Assembly: GCF_900167565.1 (NCBI RefSeq)
Contig: NZ_FUZV01000001.1
Span: forward strand, 1,961,001 to 2,025,000
Reading direction: 5' to 3'
From: Pseudoxanthomonas indica
GTDB taxonomy: Bacteria; Pseudomonadota; Gammaproteobacteria; Xanthomonadales; Xanthomonadaceae
DNA: 64,000 nt
The position numbers were made by a program, and so were the translations under genes. The notes beneath the pieces are model-generated. The model was not told the DNA's origin and did not search any database. It saw nothing but the letters and a program-made list of their open reading frames with translations. Below, piece after piece: positions 48,840-58,085 of the stretch. The first letter of the stretch is position 1. Every line of letters starts with the position of its first letter.

Positions 48840-49871
48840 TCAGCTGCCCGGCACCAGCTCCGGCATCGGCATCGCATCCACCGGCACCGTCGGGTCCGGA
48901 TCCTCGTCGTTGAGGTAGTCCGGCAGATCCTTGTCCTCGTCCTGCTTGCGCGAGCCTTCGATCTGGTACGCGCGGCGTTGCATCCACGAATCGCGCACCA
49001 GCGCGTAATCATCGACCGCGCCTTCGCGCAGGCTGTCCACCGACAACAACTGCGCGCGCGTATCCACCAGGTTCAAGCCCTGCAGGAAGATCCGCACCTT
49101 GTCCATTTCAATCTGGCGCACCACGCCGATCGGCATGTCGCCGCTCATGCCCAGGGTGTCGCGCACGGTGCGCGGGCCGAACAGCGGCAGTTCGACATAA
49201 CGCGATTTTTTCCAGCCCCAGACACCCAGGGTCTGGCCGAAGTCCTCGCTGCGGCGTGGCAGCTTGAGATCGCTGGCCGGATCGAAGATGCCGCCAATGC
49301 CGAGGGTGGAATTGACCAGGAAACGCGCCACGGTCTGTCCGGCTTCCTTCGGCCGGCCCTGCAGCAGCTGGTTGATCGCGGTGATCGGCTGGCCCAGGTT
49401 GTCGAAGAAATTGCTCACGCCCAGCCGCACCGGCCGCGGCACCACGTTGGTGTACGCCCGCGCCAGCGGACGCGCGACCGCGCGGTCCACCGCGTTGTTG
49501 AAGGTGTGCACCTTGCGGTTGAACTTCTCCCACGGGTCATACGCGTGTGGCGAGACGGCGGCGGCGGGCAGGGTGGGGTCGGCCACCGCATCGCTGGCGC
49601 CACCGTAGATGGCGGCAAAGTCGTCTTCGGCGGCGGTGGGTGCGGTGACCGTTCCGTCCGCTGCATCGCTGCTGGCGACGGCTGCGCTGTCGACCGGCGA
49701 GTCGGCCGCGACCGGCGGCACCGGCACGGCGTCCTGGGCGCCCGCAGTGACGCTGCCGTCGACGACCGGGGTGGCGGCGGGTACGGCCGTCGTTTGACCG
49801 GGCGGCGCCGACGCGCAGGCGGTAGCCAGCGCGGCGAACAACAGCACGGTGCTGAGGCGGAACAGGTGCAT
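48840..49871 (-). CDS. mlaA: MlaA/VacJ outer-membrane lipoprotein
   Basis: 343 residues from the ATG at 49871, with lipobox ATAC (Cys19). A long Ala/Val/Asp/Pro-rich linker (about 20-100) precedes the MlaA domain (about 105-305; DPWEKFNRKVHTFN, RFLVNSTLGIGGIFDPAS). Longer than the E. coli protein (about 250) because of this linker. Removes mislocalised phospholipid from the outer leaflet. Last gene of the mla operon. Confidence 0.95.
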   Translation of the reverse strand: MHLFRLSTVLLFAALATACASAPPGQTTAVPAATPVVDGSVTAGAQDAVPVPPVAADSPVDSAAVASSDAADGTVTAPTAAEDDFAAIYGGASDAVADPTLPAAAVSPHAYDPWEKFNRKVHTFNNAVDRAVARPLARAYTNVVPRPVRLGVSNFFDNLGQPITAINQLLQGRPKEAGQTVARFLVNSTLGIGGIFDPASDLKLPRRSEDFGQTLGVWGWKKSRYVELPLFGPRTVRDTLGMSGDMPIGVVRQIEMDKVRIFLQGLNLVDTRAQLLSVDSLREGAVDDYALVRDSWMQRRAYQIEGSRKQDEDKDLPDYLNDEDPDPTVPVDAMPMPELVPGS

Positions 49872-49900
49872 TCCGATTCCTTGGATGACGCGGGGGGAGG

Positions 49901-50200
49901 TCAGCCGGGGTATTCCAGTTCCGGCGTCAAGCGATACGCCGCGCACAACTCCGCAAAGCCAGCGGGCTGGCCTTCGAAGCGGGGCGCGGTGCCGCCGGCG
50001 CGCAGGCGCGCGGCGAGTTCGGCCAACAGTGCCAGTCCGGCGCTGTCGACGGTAGTGACATTGGTCAGGACAATGCGTTGCACCGCCGTCGCGCCAGCCA
50101 GCTGCGGCCACAAGGCCACGGCGGCGGCGCGATCCAGCGCGCCCTCGAAACGCAGGGCGTCGCCTTCGCGGTTGACGCTGGCCCTACTTGCCGCTGGCAT
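49901..50200 (-). CDS. mlaB: MlaB-like STAS domain protein
   Basis: 99 residues; its ATG lies inside the end of mlaC (17-base overlap in another frame). STAS fold with the VTTVDSAGLALL loop (conserved Ser). Cytoplasmic regulator of the MlaFE ABC transporter. Confidence 0.85.
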   Translation of the reverse strand: MPAASRASVNREGDALRFEGALDRAAAVALWPQLAGATAVQRIVLTNVTTVDSAGLALLAELAARLRAGGTAPRFEGQPAGFAELCAAYRLTPELEYPG

Positions 50201-50861
50201 TGGTCTGGGTGCGGCCGGCGCGCAGATCGGCCGCGACCTGGCTGATCGACTTCTGTCGCAGCGGCGCGTCGAACTGGGTCTTGAAGGTCTGCACGAAGGA
50301 CACGCCTTCCACCATCACGTCGAACACCTTCCACTGGCCGCCCACCTGGCGCAGCAGGTAGTCGACCGGAATCGGCTCGCCATCCGGGCGCTGCATTTCG
50401 CTGGCGACCTTGACGCCGCGGCCACCCGGCAGCGCCGATTCCGACTTCACCCGCACCTTGAGCTGGGTGTTGAAGTCGAGCAGGGCCGAACCGTAGCGGG
50501 TCATCAGGCTGTCGCTGAGCGCATCGGCGAATGCCTTGACGTCGGCATCGGCGGCGCCGCGGCCGTGCACGCCCAGTACCAGGCGCGCGGCGTAGTCGCG
50601 ATCAAACAGATTGTTGAACTCGCTGGCCACGTACTGGCGCAGCACGCTCGGGTTGCCCTTGAACTCGGTGCGGCGCTTTTCCAGGTTGCTGATGATGCGC
50701 GAACTGTTGACCAGCACGACCTGGCTGGCCGAACTCGGCGCCGCCTGCGCGGGCGCGGTCTGCGCCACGGCGAGCATCGGCGTGGCGCCAAACAGCGCCG
50801 AGGCCAGCATCACGGGAAGCAGCGCGCGCTGCAGCAGGGGAGTCTTGGAATGGGTCTTCAT
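50184..50861 (-). CDS. mlaC: phospholipid-binding protein MlaC
   Basis: 225 residues. Signal peptide (cleavage near AVAQ, residue 34), then the Ttg2D/MlaC domain. Periplasmic carrier shuttling phospholipid between MlaA and MlaD. Start overlaps the mlaD stop (ATGA). Confidence 0.92.
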   Translation of the reverse strand: MKTHSKTPLLQRALLPVMLASALFGATPMLAVAQTAPAQAAPSSASQVVLVNSSRIISNLEKRRTEFKGNPSVLRQYVASEFNNLFDRDYAARLVLGVHGRGAADADVKAFADALSDSLMTRYGSALLDFNTQLKVRVKSESALPGGRGVKVASEMQRPDGEPIPVDYLLRQVGGQWKVFDVMVEGVSFVQTFKTQFDAPLRQKSISQVAADLRAGRTQTNASGK

Positions 50862-51403
50862 GGGGTCGGTGTTTCCGTAGGTTGGTCGGCCGGGGCGGGT
50901 TCGGTGCCGGCAGCAGGCGCGTTGTCGCCCGGACCGGCGTTGCCGCCACCACCGCTGAACATGTATTTGCCGGCGAGCTGGAGCAGATCCACCGACGGCG
51001 TGGTAAAGGCGATTTCCTCGCCGGGCTTGAGCACTTCCGGGTCGCCGCCCGGCGACAGGCCGATGTAGTTCTCGCCCAGCAGGCCGCTGGTGAAGATGCC
51101 GGCCGAGGTATCGGCAGGCAGATCCTTGAACTTGCTGTCGATGGACAGGGTCACGATGGACTCGAATTTGACCGGATCCAACTGAATGTCGGCCACCTGT
51201 CCCACCACCACGCCGCCAATCTTGACCGGCGCCTGCTTGCGCAGCTGGCCCAGGTTGGTGAAGCGCGCGCTCAGCTCGTAGCTGCCGCCGCCGATGCCAA
51301 AACGCTTGTTGGTCGAGGCAATCGCCAGCACCAGCAACGAGGCCAGGGCCAGCAGGAGGAAGGCGCCGACGGCGAATTCGAGACGGGGTCCACGGACGGC
51401 CAT
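50858..51403 (-). CDS. mlaD: MCE-domain protein MlaD
   Basis: 181 residues from the ATG at 51403. One membrane helix (about 10-30) and one MCE domain (about 36-115) with VKIGGVVVGQV; a Gly/Pro-rich tail. Forms the hexameric periplasmic ring on MlaFE. Confidence 0.93.
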   Translation of the reverse strand: MAVRGPRLEFAVGAFLLLALASLLVLAIASTNKRFGIGGGSYELSARFTNLGQLRKQAPVKIGGVVVGQVADIQLDPVKFESIVTLSIDSKFKDLPADTSAGIFTSGLLGENYIGLSPGGDPEVLKPGEEIAFTTPSVDLLQLAGKYMFSGGGGNAGPGDNAPAAGTEPAPADQPTETPTP

Positions 51404-51407
51404 GGCA

Positions 51408-52160
51408 TCAACTCCGGAAAAGCAAAGCGGAAAGGACAAAATTGAACATCAGCACCAGCAGCGAGGCGTTGACCACCGCGCGCGTGGTGGCGATCGAGGT
51501 GCCTTCGATGGTGGGCTCGGCGTGGTAGCCCACGTAAGCGGCGACCAGCGCGCTGGTGCCGCCGAACACGGCCGACTTCAACAGGGCGACGCCAAAGTCA
51601 TCCCAGAAGTCCACACTGTTCTGCAATGCCGACCAAAAGGTGCCGTTGTCCAAACCCAGGACATGCACGGCTTCGAAGTAGCTGGCGGCGATGGCCAGGC
51701 TGCAGAAGAAGCCGGTCAACAGCGGCACGGTCAGCACCGCCGCCCAGAAGCGCGGCGCCACCGCCTTGGCGACCGGATCGATGGCCATCAGTTCCAGCGC
51801 CTTGATCTGATCGGTGGCGCGCATCAGCCCCAGCTCGGCGGCGATCGAACTGCCGGCGCGGCCGATGAACAACAGCGCCGTCAGTACCGGGCCCAGCTCG
51901 CGATACAACGAGAGCCCGAGCAGGGTGGACAGCGCATCGGTGGCGCCAAAGGTCGACAGCGTGCGGAAACCCTGCAGGGTCAGCACCAGCCCGACGAAAG
52001 CGCCGCCCACGGCAATGATCGGCAGCGAACGGCCGCCAATCTTGTAGATCTCGCGGGTCAGCTCGGCAAAGAAGTCGCGGGTGGGGCGCGAAGCGCGCAG
52101 CACGGACAGCGAGAACAGGCCGGCGCGGCCCAGCGAACGGGTGGCGGCAACAAACGGCAT
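51408..52160 (-). CDS. mlaE: phospholipid ABC transporter permease MlaE
   Basis: 250 residues, five helices, with the MlaE signature GLVLTLQGF and AELGLMRATDQIKALELMAIDP (coupling loop). Start overlaps the mlaF stop (ATGA). Confidence 0.95.
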   Translation of the reverse strand: MPFVAATRSLGRAGLFSLSVLRASRPTRDFFAELTREIYKIGGRSLPIIAVGGAFVGLVLTLQGFRTLSTFGATDALSTLLGLSLYRELGPVLTALLFIGRAGSSIAAELGLMRATDQIKALELMAIDPVAKAVAPRFWAAVLTVPLLTGFFCSLAIAASYFEAVHVLGLDNGTFWSALQNSVDFWDDFGVALLKSAVFGGTSALVAAYVGYHAEPTIEGTSIATTRAVVNASLLVLMFNFVLSALLFRS

Positions 52161-52966
52161 CAGGCAGTGGCTCCGCGCTGGATCGCATCAAAGGCGATCG
52201 GACCATCGGGCTCGCCGCGCAGGAATTGCCGCACCAGCGGGTCGGTGGTGTTCTCCAGTTCCGCCGGCGTACCAGTGAACACAAGCCCGCCATTGGCGAT
52301 CACCACCGCGTGATCGGCAATCGGCAAGGTCTCGTGCACGTGGTGGGTAACGATGATGCTGGTCAGGCCCAGGGTGCGGTTGAGCCGCTGGATCAGGCTC
52401 ATGATCACGCCGCTGGCAATGGGATCCAGGCCAGTCAGTGGCTCGTCGTAGATCATCAGCGGCGGATCCAGTGCCAGCGCGCGCGCCAAAGCAACGCGGC
52501 GGGCCATGCCGCCGGACAATTCGCGCGGATACAGGTCCGCGGCGGCACGCAGGCCCACGGCATTCAACTTGAAGTCGACGATGCGCCGGACGAGCGCGTC
52601 GCCCAGGCGCGTATGCGTTCGCAGGGGCAGAGCGACGTTCTCGGCCACGGTCAGATCGGTCAACAGGCCATTGCCTTGCAGCAATACGCCTATGCCTTTG
52701 CGCATCTCCAGCAGGGCATGGCTGCGCTCGGGCACGGCCTGCCCGAACACGTCAACCTGGCCCGCGACGGGCGGCAGTTCGCCGGTCAGGGTCGAGAGCA
52801 GGGTCGACTTGCCGCTGCCGCTGGGGCCCAGCACCGCGGTGATGCTGCCCACCGGCACGCTCAGCGAAATGTCGCGAAGAATCGTGCGATTGCCGCGGTC
52901 CAGGCGCACGCCCGCCAGGCGCACGGCAGGCGCGGACAGGGGGGCGGCGGCGGTGGCGGCAGTCAT
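52160..52966 (-). CDS. mlaF: phospholipid ABC transporter ATP-binding protein MlaF
   Basis: 268 residues. Walker A GPSGSGKST, signature LSGGMARR, Walker B LMIYDEP. First gene of the mlaFEDCBA operon, each gene overlapping or abutting the next. Confidence 0.95.
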   Translation of the reverse strand: MTAATAAAPLSAPAVRLAGVRLDRGNRTILRDISLSVPVGSITAVLGPSGSGKSTLLSTLTGELPPVAGQVDVFGQAVPERSHALLEMRKGIGVLLQGNGLLTDLTVAENVALPLRTHTRLGDALVRRIVDFKLNAVGLRAAADLYPRELSGGMARRVALARALALDPPLMIYDEPLTGLDPIASGVIMSLIQRLNRTLGLTSIIVTHHVHETLPIADHAVVIANGGLVFTGTPAELENTTDPLVRQFLRGEPDGPIAFDAIQRGATA

Positions 52967-53255
52967 CGCGTGATATCGGGATTAACGGAAAACCAACGAG
53001 GAAGAGTCACAGTTCACGGCTGAACAAAACCGAACTGTCCGGTACAGGTATTGTGCCCCAGCTCGCACCCGCCTGCATGCCCTCCCGGAGCGGCCGGGGT
53101 TTCCCTATTCGGCCGATACAACTTTAAGAAATGTGTAATTCCTGTTCCAATGCGGTGCGGGCCCGGAATGGGGGGGCCTGCCATTTGGGGTCGCGCCCTC
53201 GCAGGACGTATGCGCGACCGATTCGCCGCAGGATGGCAACAGGGGATTCCAATCT
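52967..53255. other. 289-base divergent spacer between mlaF and the autotransporter
   Basis: Must hold the promoters of both units. The centre (about 53107-53155) is AT-richer than its flanks. No known riboswitch or clear operator was recognised; SD AGGGGAT lies about 9 bases before the autotransporter ATG. Confidence 0.4.
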
Positions 53256-56200
53256 ATGTATCGGTCCAGTCCGAACCGGCCGCGTGGCCGTGTCCGCGCG
53301 TTTTTCGTCGGCGCCGTCGCGCTGATGTCGCTGTTCCTGACGGCTTCGGCCTGGGCGCAGATTGTCATCACCCCGGCCAATTTGCCGGCGGCCACGGTCA
53401 ATTCGTTCTACAGCCAGACCTTCACCGGCTCGGGTGGCAGCGCGCCGTACAGCTACCAATACACCGGGACCCTGCCTGCGGGCGTCGGCCTGAGCTCCAC
53501 GGGTGTGTTGAGCGGCTTGCCCACGGAAGCCGGCACCTTCAGCTTCACCCTCGTCGCCACCGACTCCAACGCGACGATTGGCGCGCAAGCCTACTTGTTG
53601 GTGGTGGATCCACCCACGACCTTCCTCAACCCCGTCTCGCTGTCCAACGCAACGGTGGGCGTGCCCTACGGCGAGAGCATCACCGCCAGCGGCGGCATCG
53701 CGCCTTACTCCTTCCACGTCTCGGGCGGCAGCTTTCCGCCAGGCTTGACCTTGAGTTCCAGCGGAAACCTGACCGGTATGCCCACGGCCGGCGGCACCTA
53801 CACCTTCACGATCAGCGCGAACGGCAGCAGTACCGGCGCAGGCGCGCCGCATGGCGGTTCGCGCAGTTACACGATGTCCATCAGTGCAGCCATGGTCACC
53901 CTGCCGGGCACCACGCTGTCCGACGCCATGCAAGGCTCGCCGTACTCGGCCGCACTCAACAGCGCCAGCGGCGGCACAGAGCCGTATTCCTATGCCGTCA
54001 CCACGGGTGCGCTTCCGGCCGGCCTGAGCTTGAACAGCAATGGCACGCTTACCGGAACTCCCAGCCAGTCAGGCGACTTCAACTTCGAAGTCGTTGCTAC
54101 CGACAGCAGCAGCGGCACCGGTCCGTACACCTCAGCGCCACGTGGCATCAGTCTGCGGGTGGTGGCGGTGTCACCGCCGATGGTGGGCATGGCCTTCGCC
54201 ACCGTAGCCCAGAACTCCACCAGCAATCCCATCACGCTGTCCATCTCGGCCACGCCGCCGGCGACGTCGGTGGCAGTGGCCACCCAGGCGACGCATGGCA
54301 CGGCAACGGCGGTCGGCACGACCATCTCCTATACACCCGCCAATGGCTACACGGGACCGGACGCATTCACCTACACCGCCACCAATGCAGGCGGCACCTC
54401 GTCACCCGCGACCGTCAGCATCGTGGTTGACTATCCCAACATCGTGGTCAATGCGCAGGGCTCCTGGAGTGCCCAGGTCGGCCAGCCTTTTACGCAGACG
54501 CTGGTATGGTCCGGCGGCACGTCGCCGTATGACAGTTTCGATGTGACCGGCATGCCCGACGGCGTGACCGTCACCGGAACCACGGCCAACAGCGTGACCA
54601 TCTCGGGCACGCCCACCGCGGCGGGCCCCTTCAACATCAACGCCCGTGCCCGCGACAGCAGTACCGGCGCAGGACCGTTCACGGTCGACCAGCTCTTTCC
54701 GATGTTCGTCGCCGCGCCCACACTGAATCTGCTTCCGGGCGCCGGCGCGCTCCCCGCCGCCACCTACGGCGCCGCCTTTGCACAGGGATTCAGCAGCAGC
54801 GGCGGTGTCGGCCCCTATACCTACGGCATCTCCGGCTCGCTACCCGCCGGCCTGTCGTTCAATACCGCCACCGGCCAGTTGTCTGGCATACCCGAGCAAG
54901 TGGGCCTGTTCAACTTCACCGTCAGTGTGTCCGACAGCAGCACTGGCATGGGGCCTTTCTCGACCTCCCAGAACTACTCGCTGCAGGTCACCGGACCCGT
55001 CTTCACGATCTCGCCTGCCAGCTTGCCCGTGGCCACGGCCGGAACCTATTTCAACCAGGCGTTGAGCACCAGCGGAGGTATCGGGCCGTATAGCTACTCG
55101 CTGTTCAATGGCCCGTTGCCGCAGGGTGTGACCTTGAGCGCGTCGGGTGTGATCAGCGGCACGCCGACCGAGTCAGGCACCTTCAACATTGCCATTGAAA
55201 CCAAGGACGCCAACAACCTCGCTACCCAGGCGCTCTATACGTGGGTGGTCAATCCGGCGGCCATCACGTTGTCGTCTTCGGGTTCGCTCGACGGCACTGC
55301 AGGTTCACTGCTGTCGGCCACGATCACCGCCAGCGGCGGCATTGCGCCCTACAGCTTCGCGTTGATCTCGGGGACGTTGCCCCTTGGTGTCAGTTTCAAC
55401 TCGCTCGGCGTGTTGACCGGTACGCCACGCAGTGATGGCAACTATTCGCTGCAGGTGCGCGCCACCGATCAAACGGGCAGTTTCAGCGAGCGCACTTTCC
55501 TCTACACGATTGCGCCGGCCACGATCATCGTCACGCCGCCCGTCTTGCCGGGCGGCACTTCGGGCACACCGTACAGCTACACCCTGACCAGCGCCGGCGG
55601 AATCGCGCCCTATACCTACGCGATCGCTTCCGGCAATCTGCCCGTCGGCACGAGCTTCAGCTCGAACGGCGTTCTCTCCGGTACACCCACCACGCCGGGC
55701 TCCTACACCGCCAACATCCGCTCCACCGACAACGCCGGCTACAACACCACTGTTGCCTACACGATCGTGATCTCCGCGCCCACGATTACGCTGGCGGCGT
55801 CTGCTCCGTTCGACGGCGTCGTGGGTGCGGCGCAGTCGAGCACGATCACGGCCACCGGCGGTACCGGCCCGTATCGGTACAGCGTGGTGGCGGGCGCCCT
55901 GCCGGTGGGCATGAGCTTGAGTTCCAGCGGCGTCTTCAGCGGCACACCCGTCGTCAGCGGCAGCTTCAACCTGACTCTGCGCGCGACCGACCGCTTTGAC
56001 AACGAAGGCGAGCAGACATTTGCCTATACCATCGCGGCGCCGGCCATCACCGTTGCACCGGGCACCCTCGGCAACGGCGTGCGCGGCACCGCGTTTTCGC
56101 AGGCACTGAGCGCCAGTGGTGGAATTGGCGCGTACTCCTTTGCGGTGAGTGCCGGCGCCTTGCCCGCCGGCGTGAGCCTGAGCAATGCCGGCGTGTTGAG

Positions 56201-58001
56201 CGGAACACCCACGGTGGATGGCGCGTTCAACTTCACCGTCACCGCGACCGATGCCTACGGCTTCACGGGTGCGCAGGCCTATGCCTGGACGATCGCGGCC
56301 GCACCGCCGACGACAGCCGAAGACACTGCACACGTCTTGTCGGGGGCGAGCGTCAGCATCGACGTCACCGATAACGACGTTGGCGTCATCACCAGCATCG
56401 CGGTGGTCACGCCGCCGACGCATGGCACGGCCACGGTCAACGGCTTGAACGTGGAGTACACGCCGGCGGCCGGTTACTCGGGCGAGGACAGCTTCACCTA
56501 CACCGCGACGGGTCCGGGCGGCACGTCTGCCGCGGCCACGGTGACGGTGACGGTGAATCCCGTGCCGGTGGCGGTGTCGCGCACGATCAATGCCGCGGCA
56601 GGCATCGCCGTGGAAGTGGAGTTGACCGAAGGCGCGACCGGCGGTCCGTTCACCGGCGCGGCGCTGGTGTCGTTGTCGCCGGCGCAGGCCGGCACGGCGA
56701 CCATCGCCCAGCAGGGAACCGGCGACGATGCGCGTTACGTGCTGACGTTTACGCCTGCGGCTGCGTTCTCCGGCGTGGCCACGGCGACCTTCACCCTCGA
56801 CAACGCGTTTGCCACCTCGGCCGAGGCGAGCATCGAGTTCCAGGTGACATCACGCCCCGACCCGACTCTGGATGCGGAAGTGCAGGGCCTGCTCAACGCG
56901 CAGGCACAGGCAACCCGTCGCTTTGCCAGCGCGCAGCTCAACAATTTCCAGCGCCGCCTGGAGAGCCTGCATCACGGCGGCACCGGCTTCAGCAATGGCG
57001 TCACCTTCCAGGCCAACACGCCGCATTGCCGCGATGGCATGCAGGGTGCGGCCGGTGCGCAAAGCCTGCCCAACCAGCTATGCAACCAGCAGACGAGCGA
57101 ACGCGATGGCGTCAATCCGGGTCTGCGTGATGCGTCGGCGGTGGACGCGGGCAATGCCTCGCAATCCAACAACCCGTTCGGCCTGTGGACCGGCGGCGCC
57201 ATCCGCAGCGGCAACCAGGACAGCCGCAACAATCGCGCGCGCGTGGATTTCGAGACCGATGGCCTGAGTGTCGGTGGCGACTATCGCGTCAATGACCGCT
57301 TCGCCATTGGCCTGGGTCTGGGCTGGGGTCGCGACGACAGCGAGATTGGCAACCAGGGCAGCCGCAGCGAGGGCAAGGCCTACACGCTCGCCGGCTATGC
57401 CAGCTACCACCCGGGCAAGCTGTTCCTGGATGCGCTGGTCGGCTATCAGGACCTGTCGTACGAACTGCGTCGTTACGTCACCGCCAACGGTGGCCATGTC
57501 AGCGGCTCGCGCGATGGTGGCCAGTGGTTTGCTTCGCTGTCCACCGGTGCCGACCTGCAGTACGCCAGCTTCAAGCTGACCCCGTATGCACGCCTGGACC
57601 TGGCACGTGCCACGCTCGATGGCTACACCGAGCAGGGCGATGCGCTGTACGCATTGCACTACCAGGACATGGACGTGGACAGCAGCACCGGCAACCTGGG
57701 CCTGCGCATGGATTTCCAGAAGACCACGAGCTGGGGTGCGCTGACGCCGCAGCTACGTCTGGAGTACCAGTACGACTTCCAGGGCAACGGCAGCGCCACC
57801 ATGCAGTACGCCGACCTGATGTCCGGCCCGTTCTACCGCACCAGCCTGCCGGTGTTCGACCGCAGCCGCTTCCTGCTCGGTATCGGCCTAGGCTTCAACG
57901 CGGACAACGGCCTGTCCACACGCATCGAGTACAACGGCGTGGTGGATGACAGCAACGGCACCGACCACGGCGTGATGCTCAACATCGAAAAGCGTTACTG
58001 A
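53256..58001 (+). CDS. large autotransporter with Ig-like (He_PIG) repeats
   Basis: 1581 residues. Long signal peptide with positive N-region (cleavage after Ala34, ASAWA-Q). Then about ten He_PIG-type Ig repeats of 80-90 residues (phrases like LPAGLSLSSxGVLSGTP and ASGGIAPYSF), interrupted after the third by a THGTAT...YTGPDAFTYTATN domain and followed by a second such domain near residue 1035-1110. A linker with NAQAQATRRFASAQLNNFQRRLE precedes a C-terminal autotransporter barrel (about 1300-1581). It is displayed on the cell surface and probably adhesive. No protease or catalytic motif seen. A terminator follows. Confidence 0.9.
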   Translation: MYRSSPNRPRGRVRAFFVGAVALMSLFLTASAWAQIVITPANLPAATVNSFYSQTFTGSGGSAPYSYQYTGTLPAGVGLSSTGVLSGLPTEAGTFSFTLVATDSNATIGAQAYLLVVDPPTTFLNPVSLSNATVGVPYGESITASGGIAPYSFHVSGGSFPPGLTLSSSGNLTGMPTAGGTYTFTISANGSSTGAGAPHGGSRSYTMSISAAMVTLPGTTLSDAMQGSPYSAALNSASGGTEPYSYAVTTGALPAGLSLNSNGTLTGTPSQSGDFNFEVVATDSSSGTGPYTSAPRGISLRVVAVSPPMVGMAFATVAQNSTSNPITLSISATPPATSVAVATQATHGTATAVGTTISYTPANGYTGPDAFTYTATNAGGTSSPATVSIVVDYPNIVVNAQGSWSAQVGQPFTQTLVWSGGTSPYDSFDVTGMPDGVTVTGTTANSVTISGTPTAAGPFNINARARDSSTGAGPFTVDQLFPMFVAAPTLNLLPGAGALPAATYGAAFAQGFSSSGGVGPYTYGISGSLPAGLSFNTATGQLSGIPEQVGLFNFTVSVSDSSTGMGPFSTSQNYSLQVTGPVFTISPASLPVATAGTYFNQALSTSGGIGPYSYSLFNGPLPQGVTLSASGVISGTPTESGTFNIAIETKDANNLATQALYTWVVNPAAITLSSSGSLDGTAGSLLSATITASGGIAPYSFALISGTLPLGVSFNSLGVLTGTPRSDGNYSLQVRATDQTGSFSERTFLYTIAPATIIVTPPVLPGGTSGTPYSYTLTSAGGIAPYTYAIASGNLPVGTSFSSNGVLSGTPTTPGSYTANIRSTDNAGYNTTVAYTIVISAPTITLAASAPFDGVVGAAQSSTITATGGTGPYRYSVVAGALPVGMSLSSSGVFSGTPVVSGSFNLTLRATDRFDNEGEQTFAYTIAAPAITVAPGTLGNGVRGTAFSQALSASGGIGAYSFAVSAGALPAGVSLSNAGVLSGTPTVDGAFNFTVTATDAYGFTGAQAYAWTIAAAPPTTAEDTAHVLSGASVSIDVTDNDVGVITSIAVVTPPTHGTATVNGLNVEYTPAAGYSGEDSFTYTATGPGGTSAAATVTVTVNPVPVAVSRTINAAAGIAVEVELTEGATGGPFTGAALVSLSPAQAGTATIAQQGTGDDARYVLTFTPAAAFSGVATATFTLDNAFATSAEASIEFQVTSRPDPTLDAEVQGLLNAQAQATRRFASAQLNNFQRRLESLHHGGTGFSNGVTFQANTPHCRDGMQGAAGAQSLPNQLCNQQTSERDGVNPGLRDASAVDAGNASQSNNPFGLWTGGAIRSGNQDSRNNRARVDFETDGLSVGGDYRVNDRFAIGLGLGWGRDDSEIGNQGSRSEGKAYTLAGYASYHPGKLFLDALVGYQDLSYELRRYVTANGGHVSGSRDGGQWFASLSTGADLQYASFKLTPYARLDLARATLDGYTEQGDALYALHYQDMDVDSSTGNLGLRMDFQKTTSWGALTPQLRLEYQYDFQGNGSATMQYADLMSGPFYRTSLPVFDRSRFLLGIGLGFNADNGLSTRIEYNGVVDDSNGTDHGVMLNIEKRY

Positions 58002-58025
58002 GTTTTCACCCGCCAGCAGCACCCG

Positions 58026-58067
58026 CCAACGGCGTCCCCATGTAGATGTGGGACGCCGTTGGTTTTT
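58026..58067 (+). terminator. rho-independent terminator after autotransporter
   Basis: Thirteen-base perfect arms (58026-58038, 58050-58062), 11-base loop, then TTTTT. Lies between the autotransporter stop and recC. Confidence 0.93.
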
Positions 58068-58085
58068 GTGCGGCACAATGGCGCG

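Noticed and set aside
53051..54430. Alternative 459-codon frame over the start of the autotransporter
   Set aside because: It overlaps the clear Ig-repeat frame and is His/Arg-rich without any domain.
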